DNA of 34,405 bases from Planctomycetia bacterium TMED53. Lineage in GTDB: Bacteria; Planctomycetota; UBA8108; UBA1146. This document shows positions 17,957 through 26,564 of this stretch, in pieces. Position 1 is the first letter of the stretch. Every line of letters begins with the position of its first letter. The translations under genes and the position numbers were made by a program. The stretch covers positions 1 to 34,405 of the forward strand of contig NHDG01000082.1 of the NCBI GenBank assembly GCA_002167285.1, read 5' to 3'. Below the pieces are notes generated by a model, which was not told the DNA's origin, made no database searches, and saw nothing but the letters and a program-made list of their open reading frames with translations.

Positions 17957-19669
17957 CTAGAAGAGCCCTTGTGGAAGACCCTGATCATCGAGGTCGATAC
18001 TGAGCAAGGCTGGCTTCGAGCCGAGTCCTGGCATCGTCATGATGTCCCCAGTCAGTGCGTAGAGGAAACCGGCACCGGCAGAGAGTCGCACGTCTCTGAC
18101 GGTCATGCGGAAGTTATCCGGTGCGCCAATCTTCTTCGGATCGTCACTGAAGGAGTATTGGGTTTTCGCCATGCACACTGGCAAGTGACCGAAGCCCAAC
18201 TTCTCATACCTTTTGATAGCTTTGCGTGCGGCGGGTTTGAAATCGACTCCATCCGCACGGTAAATCTCTTTGCAAACTGTTTGGATCTTCTCTTTGACCG
18301 GCATGTCATCGGGGTAAAGCGTGGTGAAATTCGCCGGAACTTCTTCACAGGCACGGACCACTGCTTCAGCGAGGGCTGCACCTCCCTCACCACCGCGTGC
18401 ATGAACATCGGACACCACGGCATCGAAGGCTCCACATTGTTTCGCCAATTCGATGACTGCTGCTACCTCGGCATCCGAATCGGTGGGGAATCTGTTGAGG
18501 GCAACGACGACGGGAACGCCGAATTTTCCGACGTTCTCGATGTGTCTACGGAGGTTTCCGATGCCGTCTTCGACAGCAGAGATATCTTCTTTCAGCATCT
18601 CTTCAGGGAGGGGCTTGCCGGGGATCACCTTGAAGCGACCGCTGTGGACTTTCAAAGCACGGATCGTTGCCACTACAACCGCGGCATCTGGCTTCAGTCC
18701 ACTGACGCGACATTTGATGTTGAAGAACTTCTCGGCACCCATGTCGGCTCCGAAACCACTCTCTGTGACGACGTAGTCACAAAGCTTGAGAGCGACGCGG
18801 TCGGCGACGATGGAGGAATTCCCGTGGGCGATATTGGCGAAGGGGCCGGTGTGCACGAAGCAGCCGGTTCCTTCCAAGGTCTGCATGAATGTGGGGTGGA
18901 TCGCGTCTTTAAGGACGACTGCCATCGCTCCAGCGGCTCCCAGGTCTTCAGCAGTAACGGGATCTCCCGAACTATTGTTGGCGACGATGATACTGCCGAG
19001 GCGTTTTCTCAGGTCGGCGGCATCTTGCGAGAGACCGAGGATCGCCATCACTTCACTGGCACTGGTGATGTCAAAGCCTGTTTCGCGAGGAACTCCATTT
19101 TTTGATCCGCCAAGCCCGGTGATCACTTGACGTAGTGTGCGATCGTTAACGTCCAGGCAACGTCTCCAAGTCACAGTGGCAGGATCGATATCACACGGAT
19201 TCCCCATCAGGATAGAGGTATCGACCCAAGCAGCGAGCAAGTTGTTTGCCAAGCCGACCGCATGAGTGTCACCGGTGAGGTGCAGGTTGAAGTCTTCCAT
19301 CGGGATGACCTGACTTTGGCCACCTCCAGCTGCTCCTCCTTTGATGCCAAAGACCGGACCCATTGAGGGTTGGCGAATCGTCGATACTGCTCGCTTGCCG
19401 ATGTGATTCAAACCGAGGCCGAGTCCGATCGTGGTGACAGTCTTACCTTCTCCGAGTGGAGTCGGATTGATGGCGGTCACGTCGATGTATTTTCCATCGG
19501 GACGATCTCCGAGACGATCGAGGATCGACAGCGGGACTTTGGCCATGAAACGGCCGTGGGGTGTCAGTTCCGACTCTTCGATACCGTACTGTGCAGCGAT
19601 TTCCCGGATGTCCTTCAGCGGGACCGAGCGGGCAATATCGAGGTCAGAGGAGAGTGATTTTTCAGCCAC
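17957..19669 (-). CDS. fhs: Formate-tetrahydrofolate ligase
   Basis: A 570-residue cytoplasmic enzyme that makes 10-formyltetrahydrofolate from formate, tetrahydrofolate and ATP, feeding one-carbon metabolism. The ATP loop TPLGEGKTVTTIGLGLGL and the substrate region QPSMGPVFGIKGGAAGGG are intact. Others are DTHAVGLANNLLAAWVD, NIAHGNSSIVADRVALKL, VTESGFGADMGAEKF and the C-terminal MTMPGLGSKPA. The length is normal (about 555-570). The start is GTG at 19667-19669, with AAAGGAG 7 bases upstream. A 378-residue open frame on the other strand (17969-19105) is a shadow. A 104-base gap separates it from the RNase HII-like gene. Confidence 0.96.
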   Translation of the reverse strand: MAEKSLSSDLDIARSVPLKDIREIAAQYGIEESELTPHGRFMAKVPLSILDRLGDRPDGKYIDVTAINPTPLGEGKTVTTIGLGLGLNHIGKRAVSTIRQPSMGPVFGIKGGAAGGGQSQVIPMEDFNLHLTGDTHAVGLANNLLAAWVDTSILMGNPCDIDPATVTWRRCLDVNDRTLRQVITGLGGSKNGVPRETGFDITSASEVMAILGLSQDAADLRKRLGSIIVANNSSGDPVTAEDLGAAGAMAVVLKDAIHPTFMQTLEGTGCFVHTGPFANIAHGNSSIVADRVALKLCDYVVTESGFGADMGAEKFFNIKCRVSGLKPDAAVVVATIRALKVHSGRFKVIPGKPLPEEMLKEDISAVEDGIGNLRRHIENVGKFGVPVVVALNRFPTDSDAEVAAVIELAKQCGAFDAVVSDVHARGGEGGAALAEAVVRACEEVPANFTTLYPDDMPVKEKIQTVCKEIYRADGVDFKPAARKAIKRYEKLGFGHLPVCMAKTQYSFSDDPKKIGAPDNFRMTVRDVRLSAGAGFLYALTGDIMTMPGLGSKPALLSIDLDDQGLPQGLF

Positions 19670-19773
19670 TGGATGCTCCTTTTTGGGAAATGATCAACCA
19701 CTGAAAGTAGCCGAGAGGCCCTTTAGGATCAACTTTCGGCTCTGAGGGTGACTAGGAGCCGAATTACGGCGGG

Positions 19774-20745
19774 TCAGCGGCTGCGAACCAGGATTTTACG
19801 GTCGATTCCCAGATGGTCCCGAATCGGTTCGACTTCCGAGATAAAGCGGCGGGCATCCTGGGGGTAACCGGCGGTTGGCTTCAAATCGGGAAGGTGTTTT
19901 GACCACCAGCGATTGAGCAGAACCATGTGCAGTTCTCGCAGGTACTTGGCGGTCATCGATGCCAGTGCTGTGCAGAAGCTGTGATCTTCACACTCTTTAC
20001 GGAAGTGAACTTCGAGGGTTTTTCCAGCGGCATTGCTCGCTTGGTAGGATTGGGCATCCTTGTTTTGTTCGAGAATTTTGAACTGGCAGCCGGGGAACAG
20101 CGGATAAAGAAAGGGGCCATACCTTTCGCGCCCCCCGAGGCGATCGGTCCAAACTTCGATACTTTGTCGATCTTCGATCATCCACAACCAGTGGAGAAAA
20201 CGGCCCATCGCCCAGGCATCGACCGCTCCCTTGCTGCCCCGGGAATCCACCTCTGAATTGAACTCTTGAACCTCAAGCGGAATCGCTCGAATCTCGCCTA
20301 GTTCCAGTCTGGCAGATTCGAGGCCACGTTCCAGTTTCCGACATTTGCCCGCCAAGTCGATGGGCTCGGCTGAGAAGGGTAAAGGGAGATCCTGGTCCCG
20401 GTACCATGGGTAGATATCAAGGTACTCGGAGCGGCCAGCGGTCAGGTGCTGAACCAAATCCCGAAACGTCTCCGGCATTTCACCCCGATCCAGGGTCGTA
20501 AAAGCCAAGACCGCTTCCTCGAGACGGGTCAAATCGCCCTTCCCGGGCCGGTGTAACTTCTTTGAATCAGCGACGGAGATGATCCCTTTTTCTCTGCGTC
20601 CAGCACGACCCAGATTGGCGACGTGATCCCATGGAGCAGACGCAGGGGTTCCTTTTTCTGCCTTGAGGGAAACGAACCCGATGACCATTGGGCCAAGCCA
20701 AGGGCCGTATCCTGCTTCGTCGAGTCCGGCGATCCAATGGGTCAT
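19774..20745 (-). CDS. Divergent, enlarged RNase HII-like protein
   Basis: A 323-residue RNase H-fold protein, much longer than bacterial RNase HII (about 200). The first motif is GLDEAGYGPWLGPMVIG (7-23, Asp9 and Glu10), then VADSKKLHR (58-66), a third acid Asp201 in VWTDRLGGR, and ALASMTAKYLRELHM (260-274), matching AASIxAKxxRDxxM. GYPQDARRF matches the GYPT box. By eye alignment the Arg/Lys of the G-R/K-G motif is Tyr here (GYG), and the fourth acid appears to be Glu271 rather than Asp. The central region (about 75-195) is an insertion relative to RNase HII. It may act on RNA/DNA hybrids with changed specificity. The ATG at 20743-20745 overlaps the TrmH stop by 4 bases, so the two are coupled. 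Confidence 0.75.
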   Translation of the reverse strand: MTHWIAGLDEAGYGPWLGPMVIGFVSLKAEKGTPASAPWDHVANLGRAGRREKGIISVADSKKLHRPGKGDLTRLEEAVLAFTTLDRGEMPETFRDLVQHLTAGRSEYLDIYPWYRDQDLPLPFSAEPIDLAGKCRKLERGLESARLELGEIRAIPLEVQEFNSEVDSRGSKGAVDAWAMGRFLHWLWMIEDRQSIEVWTDRLGGRERYGPFLYPLFPGCQFKILEQNKDAQSYQASNAAGKTLEVHFRKECEDHSFCTALASMTAKYLRELHMVLLNRWWSKHLPDLKPTAGYPQDARRFISEVEPIRDHLGIDRKILVRSR

Positions 20746-21320
20746 GCTTGTCCTCCTTTCGAACCTGATCCTTGCAGCCAAGGAGGCGAGTCTCCATAGG
20801 CGAGCCAACTTCTGCGCACTTCTGAAAGGATGATGCCACAAGAGGTTGCGACGTTGTGAGAGTGTTTCGATCCGAACATTGGGATCTCCACACTACCGTC
20901 ACTGAGAAAGAGAACCTGCTCATCGACCCCGACAACTTCATGACCTAAAACGATGGCGAGGGGGTGAGGGTACTCCCGCTCGTAAGCGCTGACAGAATCT
21001 TTCGTCTGTTCGAGAGCGATGACGCAGTAGCCTTCATTTTGCAATTTGCGAACGGCGACAGCGGGGTCTTCCATGTGATGCCAAGTGATGGTGTCCTCAG
21101 CCCCGAGTGAAATTTTTGCAATTTCAGGTCGAGGTGGAGTGGGTGTGATGCCGCACAGGTAGATCTCTTTGACTCCAAATCCATCCGCCGCCCTGAAGAT
21201 GGCGCCGACATTAGTCAAGCTGCGAATGTTGTCCAGGATGAGTACCAAGTCCGGTCGCGGGCGCTGGGCTCTGGAATCCGCATCTGCCCGATGTTGGTCG
21301 ATGCGTCTTTTACGGGTCAA
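20742..21320 (-). CDS. TrmH/SpoU family RNA 2'-O-methyltransferase
   Basis: A 192-residue SPOUT methyltransferase that probably 2'-O-methylates a tRNA or rRNA nucleotide. Motif 1 is SLTNVGAIFRAADGFGV, motif 2 is AIVLGHEVVGV, and motif 3 is IPMFGSKHSHNVATSCGII, where His replaces the usual Leu of the SLNV box. This is the compact form without an N-terminal substrate domain. The start is TTG at 21318-21320 with GGGAG upstream; an in-frame ATG would cut into the fold. The target RNA cannot be inferred. It is the first gene of a minus-strand run with the RNase HII-like gene and perhaps fhs. Confidence 0.88.
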   Translation of the reverse strand: MTRKRRIDQHRADADSRAQRPRPDLVLILDNIRSLTNVGAIFRAADGFGVKEIYLCGITPTPPRPEIAKISLGAEDTITWHHMEDPAVAVRKLQNEGYCVIALEQTKDSVSAYEREYPHPLAIVLGHEVVGVDEQVLFLSDGSVEIPMFGSKHSHNVATSCGIILSEVRRSWLAYGDSPPWLQGSGSKGGQA

Positions 21321-21579
21321 TCGTCTCTCCCTTTGCCTTTACGTGGGCACGATGAACGAGCCCGTGAATGGAACCAAGGTTCTGCTGGACGGAAGCTTGG
21401 AGTGAAACAGAGTACCCCGAGACGGGAGCTCCATCGATCCCTGAGAGGCTGCTAGTGGCAACTCCTACTTACGTTAGGATGTGAGCCTTGCGTATCGGCT
21501 TTCTGGTGACGGAGAAAGGGATCTTCGTATCGGGGCAGATCGGCACGGGTGTCAAACAAGGGGGAAACGGGAACTGCAA
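21321..21579. other. Divergent intergenic region
   Basis: This 259-base stretch lies between the TrmH gene (minus) and the YceH gene (plus) and must hold both promoters. I see no confident -35/-10 pair, no known riboswitch core and no repeat. A GGGGGAAACGGGA about 10-20 bases before the yceH ATG is its likely ribosome site. Confidence 0.5.
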
Positions 21580-22248
21580 ATGTCTGAACTTCCACTACTG
21601 AACGAATCTGAGCAACGAGTGCTCGGCGTACTGATCGAAAAATCACTGGCGACTCCCCAGTACTATCCGCTGACATTGAATCAGGTCGTGACCGCCTGTA
21701 ATCAAAAATCAAATCGAGATCCATTGCTCTCGATGATGGAGGATGAAGTCGAGGGAGTATTGACGACCCTTGCAAATAGGGGATTGGCAACTCAAGTTTT
21801 CGCATCGGGATCGAGGACGGGGAAATATCGACAAGAACTGACTTCGATGCTCGAAATGGATGGTCAGTCGATGGCGGTGCTAGCCGAGTTCCTCTTACGA
21901 GGTGCGCAAACTCTCGGAGAGTTGCGTTCTCGCGCTTCGCGAATGAAGGCGATTCCCGACATGAATGCACTCAAGGAAGTCCTGGATGGAATGGCGCAAA
22001 GGAATCCACCACTAGCCCGACGATTGACACCACCCGGAATCCAAAGAGGGGTTCGGTGGGGCCATCTACTTCAGGAAGCTGGAAATCTAGAGTTGGAAGT
22101 CGTTCCTGAACAAGAGAATGTTGCAGCAGTGGTGAAGCCAAGCTCTCCGGTTCAGATGAACAGAAATACAGAAGCAAGGCTTGAGCAATTGGAGCAAAAA
22201 ATTGCCAACCTCGAAGACAGGCTTCAAGTTCTTGAAGAGCGTCAGTAA
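21580..22248 (+). CDS. yceH: YceH family protein (DUF480)
   Basis: A 222-residue cytoplasmic protein of the YceH/DUF480 family, two winged-helix domains plus a C-terminal coiled coil. The family start LPLLNESEQRVLGVLIEKSL and YYPLTLNQVVTACNQKSNR are near-invariant. The second domain has MAVLAEFLLRGAQTLGELRSR. The coiled coil is RLEQLEQKIANLEDRLQVLE at the end. The molecular role is not established. The ATG at 21580 is where family homology begins; the open frame to 21481 does not fit. It is followed after 19 bases by the tandem MuiA-type genes and may be in the same operon. Confidence 0.92.
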   Translation: MSELPLLNESEQRVLGVLIEKSLATPQYYPLTLNQVVTACNQKSNRDPLLSMMEDEVEGVLTTLANRGLATQVFASGSRTGKYRQELTSMLEMDGQSMAVLAEFLLRGAQTLGELRSRASRMKAIPDMNALKEVLDGMAQRNPPLARRLTPPGIQRGVRWGHLLQEAGNLELEVVPEQENVAAVVKPSSPVQMNRNTEARLEQLEQKIANLEDRLQVLEERQ

Positions 22249-22267
22249 TTCGTGAGACAGGAGTACG

Positions 22268-24052
22268 ATGTTATCCACGCATAAATTTCCAGCGAGTCAC
22301 CGCTGGTTTATCGCAGTTGGGTTGGTTGCAATTTTGAGTTGTGACCAGACTCCGTTATTCGCAGATTCGCAGCAAAAGATGGACCTCGGGGCGATCACTT
22401 CAGTGACGGTTTTTCCCGGTGTTGCCAATGTTGAGCGCACGGTGGCATTACCACAGGGGGAGAAAGGGCCGAGAAGACTGCTGCTGGGGCCATTACCGAC
22501 CGCTGTTCGGGATCGATCCATCAAGGTGGCTACCACTTCTGATATCGAAGTTCTTTCGGTTCAGGTCAAACGTTCCAGTGGTGATCCTGTAGAACCGAAG
22601 CGGGTCGCCGACTTGCGAAAACGTGTCGAAGAGGCGCAACAAGCACTTCAAGCATTGGTTCGCAAAGATGTCACCCTGCAAGCACTCCAACAAAGGTACG
22701 AAGGGCTGGTGCCAGGGAAACCTGGACCTGAAACGAATCGAGCACTGACTCTGCAGGCGTGGCAAGGGATGGTCGACCTGATCATGAAAGGAATCGATGT
22801 TGCCAGTAGTCAGCGATTGGAACTGGTTCCCCAGCTACGATCGGCAAGGGAACTTCTCGATCAACTGACTCGTGAATTGGCTGAGGCCACCGCTGGTAGT
22901 GAGCGGAGTATCGCCACCATCGAAGTGAAAGTGTTCGATCAACTGGGAGTTGGAGGAGTGTTTCGGATTCTGTACCAAGTTCCTGGAGCGACTTGGTCTC
23001 CCGCATACGAAGTTGAAGTTGAATCAGGGAATAAGAATCTCGATTTGAGATCGTATGCCGATGTCCGTCAATGGACCGGGGAGGATTGGCCTGCGGTTCC
23101 GATCTCTTTTTCGACCAGTTTACCGGAATCGGGTGCGGAGCCGGGAACCCTTGCTGCTCTAAAAATTGAAAGGCCACGATACCTTCCCCCAGAACCAGTG
23201 ATGAGCCCCCGTGTTGCTCTCCAAAGAAAGGCAAAGAGCGATTTTGATCGCGGACTTCCTGCCAAGGCAGAGAATCCTCGGGAGGTTTTAAGTAGGGGTC
23301 GCAATAGAATTCAACCAAAGGTCTGGGAGGGGATCGCCGCCGGTGATTCTACGGGATTGTATTTTGCCTACGAAGACAAGCGGATAGCCCCCATCGAAGA
23401 TCGTGGATTTCTCAGTGTCTTTGAAGCGATTCACGCCGAAGCGGTTCCCTCAGGAGGATCTGCGCGGCTGCTCTACGCGCTGAATCGATCACCCTACAAC
23501 TCCGATCATCGCTGCCTTCCAGAATTGGAAGAAGCCATCTTCCGTCGCATAAAGATGCCTCTCGAAGGAGATGACCCTTTACTCGCTGGGCCAGTAGCAG
23601 TTTTTTCTGATGGGGATTACCTGGGATTGGCTCTGATAGATAGAACCGTTGCGCCTGGGGAAGATCTCACTATCGACTTGGGAATCTTGGATCAGGTCGT
23701 CGTAACTCGAACGACTGAGGATTCGGAAGAGGCGCGGGGCTTACTGAGTCGATCCCTACAGTACCGAACCGATACCCGTTTACGATTTGAAAATTTCGGA
23801 ACGACTGCTGAGAGTTTCGAAGTTCTTGAGAGAATCCCAATTAGTGCTGATGAATCGGTTTCGATTAGGGTGGATCGTGGATTGACCGACCCGGACCCTG
23901 AAGAGTTGGATCCAGCAGATGGCATTTTACGCTGGAGAATTAGTGTGGATCCTGGCCAGTCAAAGGAGTTGCGCCTGGTTTGGACGATGCAGATCCCCAA
24001 GGACAAGATCTTACAGCGCAGGGAAGCACCTGAGAGAAAGGGGGAGAAGTGA
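22268..24052 (+). CDS. MuiA/DUF4139 family exported protein, copy 1
   Basis: A 594-residue protein of the mucoidy-inhibitor MuiA-like family (DUF4140 then DUF4139). A signal peptide (residues 5-33) may be lipoprotein-like, with Cys at LVAILSCDQ. The N-terminal domain starts ITSVTVFPGVANVERTVALP and includes LLLGPLPTAVRDRSIKV. A coiled-coil region lies at about 110-215. The DUF4139 beta-domain has LYQVPGATWSPAYEVEVES, then SYADVRQWTGEDWPAVPISFS, and late EVLERIPISADESVSIRV, with a closing WRISVDPGQSKELRLVW. The function of the family is unclear; a role in envelope or capsule control is suggested by its name. Its stop overlaps the second copy's start (GTGA). The start has AGGAG upstream. Confidence 0.85.
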   Translation: MLSTHKFPASHRWFIAVGLVAILSCDQTPLFADSQQKMDLGAITSVTVFPGVANVERTVALPQGEKGPRRLLLGPLPTAVRDRSIKVATTSDIEVLSVQVKRSSGDPVEPKRVADLRKRVEEAQQALQALVRKDVTLQALQQRYEGLVPGKPGPETNRALTLQAWQGMVDLIMKGIDVASSQRLELVPQLRSARELLDQLTRELAEATAGSERSIATIEVKVFDQLGVGGVFRILYQVPGATWSPAYEVEVESGNKNLDLRSYADVRQWTGEDWPAVPISFSTSLPESGAEPGTLAALKIERPRYLPPEPVMSPRVALQRKAKSDFDRGLPAKAENPREVLSRGRNRIQPKVWEGIAAGDSTGLYFAYEDKRIAPIEDRGFLSVFEAIHAEAVPSGGSARLLYALNRSPYNSDHRCLPELEEAIFRRIKMPLEGDDPLLAGPVAVFSDGDYLGLALIDRTVAPGEDLTIDLGILDQVVVTRTTEDSEEARGLLSRSLQYRTDTRLRFENFGTTAESFEVLERIPISADESVSIRVDRGLTDPDPEELDPADGILRWRISVDPGQSKELRLVWTMQIPKDKILQRREAPERKGEK

Positions 24053-25806
24053 TTCAATTCAAATCCATACTGACCCTGAGTTCTCCCATTCCAATTTGGA
24101 CACTTTGCTTCTTTGTTTGGGCGAGTGCTCTGGAGGTTGAGCCGTGCCTAGCTCACACAGAGCAAGATCTCATCGAAGCAACGAAGAAGACCCCGGTGGC
24201 CGTGACAGTTTTTGAAGATCGTGCACGGGTAACTCGAAGTGCCTCTCTCACAGTTGAAGAAGGGACACACCGAGTCGTCTTCAGGCAGCTTCCTGGGGAA
24301 CTGAACCCCAGCAGTTTGATGGCGAAAGTGGTCGGTGAAGCCTCAGAGAATGTTTTGATCCTGGGAGTTCTACTTGAGGCAGAGTACCCCGAACAAGGAT
24401 TGGAATATCCTGCTTCAGCACTGAGAGAGAAATTGAATCAGATCGAGGATCAACTGTTGGCCGTTTCGAGTCAGATCGATCGCAATCAGCTTTTTTCCAC
24501 GATCCTCGAACGATACTCAGAAATTTTACGCAGTGTGGTCTCAGGAGTGGGTTCGGAAGCGCAGCAACCAAAATGGAAGATCGAAGAAGTCGAACCGATT
24601 CAACAGTGGTTGCTGGAAGGGGAGATTGCCGCTGCGGCGGCAGCAGACCGTTTCGATCAACAACAATCACAGTTACTTCGACAGCGAGATGATGTTCTAT
24701 CTGATTTGGAAAAATATCGCCGCAATGCTGGAAAAAGGCTGTGGAATGCGACGGTGACCGTCTCGGTTCCGCAAGATTCCTCCCTTGAACTCGAGCTGTC
24801 GTACGATGTTGCTTCCGCAAGTTGGCAACCGGTTCATGAAGCACGACTCATTGAGAGTTCTGAAAATGAGAGTTCTGAAGATGAGGGTTCTGCCAAGGTG
24901 ACTTGGCATCAACGAGCAAGGGTAAGCCAGTCGTCAGGTGAATCATGGGTTGGGGTGGAGCTCACTCTCTCGACCCTGAGATCCTCCCTGGGCCTGAGTG
25001 CTGGAGACTTAGTTCCGGTTGAGGTATCGCTGCGGGACCGAGAGATCCCGACTGACGGTCAGCGGACTTCTTTTGATTCCGTAGATATGGAAAGAAGCTC
25101 TGAAGAAGTTTTGATGGAAGAGGGAGAATCTCTCGGCATGAACGGCTGGTCCTCTCCCATCATAGAAACTGGTTTTGGCGGCGTCGTCTCTTTCCGAATC
25201 AAAAATCGTGTCGATATTCCTGCAGATGGGACCTCGCACACTGTTAGCATCCAGATGTTGGAGCTGGATGCGCAGCTTGATTACGTAGCGATTCCCGCAC
25301 TTGGACTGGGTGTGTATCGCAGAGCTAAGCTTGTTCAGCCAGGGCCGGGAATGCTCCTTTCTGGCGAAGTTCAATGTTTCAGATCGGGGACTTACGTCGG
25401 TATCGGGGAGATTGGGAATGTGGCTCCGGGGCAAAGCTTCCAGCAGTACTTTGGTCTCGATGGCAGATTGAAGATGTTCGTCCAGGAACTTTCCGATGTG
25501 CAGACACCTTCGCGCTCCGCTTTCTCAAGCCCACGATATGAAAGAAAGAATCTCTATTCTGTGACCTCTTTTCTCGATCAAAAAGCTCAGGTGGAGATCG
25601 TCGATAGAATTCCCGTCAGTATGGTTGAAGAGTTAGTGATCAACGTCGGTAAAGATACGGATCCGCAACCAAAGGTGAGTCGGGATGGAATTTGCCGCTG
25701 GAACTTGCAGATCGAACCGGGCTCCAGGGAAGAGGTCCTCTTTCAGTGGATTGCGATAGCAGACAGGGGTAGTGAGTCGTTGCTGGATCTCGTCGATGAC
25801 GATTGA
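24049..25806 (+). CDS. MuiA/DUF4139 family exported protein, copy 2
   Basis: A 585-residue paralogue of the preceding gene, in tandem. The GTG at 24049 overlaps the previous stop by 4 bases, with GGGGAGAA in front. An N-terminal signal peptide (TLSSPIPIWTLCFFVWASALE) is followed by VAVTVFEDRARVTRSASLTV of the DUF4140 domain. A long coiled coil follows (about 125-235), then the DUF4139 part with LELSYDVASASWQPVHEARL, then RARVSQSSGESWVGVELTLS, and a late VEIVDRIPVSMVEELVINV. The TGEDW motif is SGESW here. It differs from copy 1 in having a 15-bp in-frame tandem repeat (24850-24894) that adds an acidic Ser/Glu loop. Low overall identity to copy 1 suggests an old duplication or separate recruitment. 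The two may form a complex. Confidence 0.85.
   Translation: MIQFKSILTLSSPIPIWTLCFFVWASALEVEPCLAHTEQDLIEATKKTPVAVTVFEDRARVTRSASLTVEEGTHRVVFRQLPGELNPSSLMAKVVGEASENVLILGVLLEAEYPEQGLEYPASALREKLNQIEDQLLAVSSQIDRNQLFSTILERYSEILRSVVSGVGSEAQQPKWKIEEVEPIQQWLLEGEIAAAAAADRFDQQQSQLLRQRDDVLSDLEKYRRNAGKRLWNATVTVSVPQDSSLELELSYDVASASWQPVHEARLIESSENESSEDEGSAKVTWHQRARVSQSSGESWVGVELTLSTLRSSLGLSAGDLVPVEVSLRDREIPTDGQRTSFDSVDMERSSEEVLMEEGESLGMNGWSSPIIETGFGGVVSFRIKNRVDIPADGTSHTVSIQMLELDAQLDYVAIPALGLGVYRRAKLVQPGPGMLLSGEVQCFRSGTYVGIGEIGNVAPGQSFQQYFGLDGRLKMFVQELSDVQTPSRSAFSSPRYERKNLYSVTSFLDQKAQVEIVDRIPVSMVEELVINVGKDTDPQPKVSRDGICRWNLQIEPGSREEVLFQWIAIADRGSESLLDLVDDD
24850..24894 (+). repeat. Three 15-bp in-frame tandem units in MuiA-like copy 2
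   Basis: Units at 24850-24864, 24865-24879 and 24880-24894 share the core GAGAGTTCTGAA; the third is degenerate. Each unit is five codons, giving I-E-S-S-E, N-E-S-S-E, D-E-G-S-A. The region is an acidic loop just after the first DUF4139 strands. Because the unit is a multiple of three, copy-number change would keep the frame. Confidence 0.85.
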
Positions 25807-26083
25807 AGAAAAAATTCAGCACTTCTTCCGTTCCGAATCTAGGGCGAAAAAAGAACAGCTGAAGGAGATTCTCAAAGAGCCACTGACTCGTGAGCATGCC
25901 CAAGCTCTCGCTCCTGCGATCAGGGACAGAAGTCCGAGGATCAGTGCGAGAATTACAGCTCTGTTGGCAAAACATCGATTGGAGAGCTGTTTTGAAGAGC
26001 AACTAATCGGATTGAAGCCAGGTAAGCAGACTCTGCTGAGAAGCCAATTTCTGAAGATAAAGTCTCGGCAAGAAAGCAGCTGA
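25796..26083 (+). CDS. Small helical protein coupled to the MuiA-like genes
   Basis: A 95-residue protein with no recognised family. It is highly charged and all-helical in appearance (TIEEKIQHFFRSESRAKKEQ, then EHAQALAPAIRDRSPRISAR, then ITALLAKHRLESCFEEQL), somewhat like one HEAT-type helical pair. There is no signal peptide or membrane segment, so it is cytoplasmic, unlike the two exported proteins before it. The ATG at 25796 overlaps the copy 2 stop by 11 bases, which supports it as a real, coupled gene. The frame also opens at 25772, but that is inside copy 2. The next gene converges, with its stop 10 bases away. Confidence 0.5.
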   Translation: MTIEEKIQHFFRSESRAKKEQLKEILKEPLTREHAQALAPAIRDRSPRISARITALLAKHRLESCFEEQLIGLKPGKQTLLRSQFLKIKSRQESS

Positions 26084-26093
26084 TCGCTATCGA

Positions 26094-26564
26094 TTAGAAG
26101 TTGCGATCTTCCATTCCACCATTTTCTTCTTCCCGATGTTCTTCAAACTCATCGGGGATGATTTCTTCCAGCAATACCGCTTCTACATCCGCAGTACCAA
26201 GGATCTCAGTTCTGTTAAAGATGACTTCCCAGGTGTAACGGCCGGGCTCAGGAAATTCCATCGGTGGAAGCTCGAAGATGCACTCGTGGTGTTCTCTTCG
26301 GTCATCGTGATAAATTTCGAATTCGGGGCTCTCTTCGAGGATCATGTCATCGACGAGTCTCTTGAAGCGGAATGAAACTTTGTGGAGTCCTGAGAAATCG
26401 CTCAAGTTGATGTAGAGAGTGGCTGGGGAGTATTCCGCAGGGAACTCGGCAAGTCGAACCTTGTTGAAGGTTCCTGCGAGCACGCACTTCGTTGAGTCGT
26501 CATCTTTGTAGACCCGGTCGCAAAGCAGAATCGCTTGAACGAGGGGGACGAGCGGTTTGGTCAA
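26094..26564 (-). CDS. DUF6941 family protein
   Basis: A 156-residue cytoplasmic beta-rich protein. The N-terminus PLVPLVQAILLCDRVYKDDD followed by KCVLAGTFNKVRLAEFPAEY, then ELPPMEFPEPGRYTWEVIFN, matches the pattern of DUF6941 (LLCD, a G-x-F strand, FPxPGxY), a family of unknown function common in Planctomycetota. The C-terminus is strongly acidic (EEIIPDEFEEHREEENGG). The start is TTG at 26562-26564 with AGGAC upstream; no ATG precedes the conserved region. The gene stands alone between the MuiA-like cluster and the methyltransferase operon, and it is divergent from the latter. Confidence 0.7.
   Translation of the reverse strand: MTKPLVPLVQAILLCDRVYKDDDSTKCVLAGTFNKVRLAEFPAEYSPATLYINLSDFSGLHKVSFRFKRLVDDMILEESPEFEIYHDDRREHHECIFELPPMEFPEPGRYTWEVIFNRTEILGTADVEAVLLEEIIPDEFEEHREEENGGMEDRNF

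Noticed and set aside
17969-19105. 378-residue open frame opposite fhs
   Set aside because: Antisense shadow of a near-textbook formate-tetrahydrofolate ligase; no ribosome site or domain.
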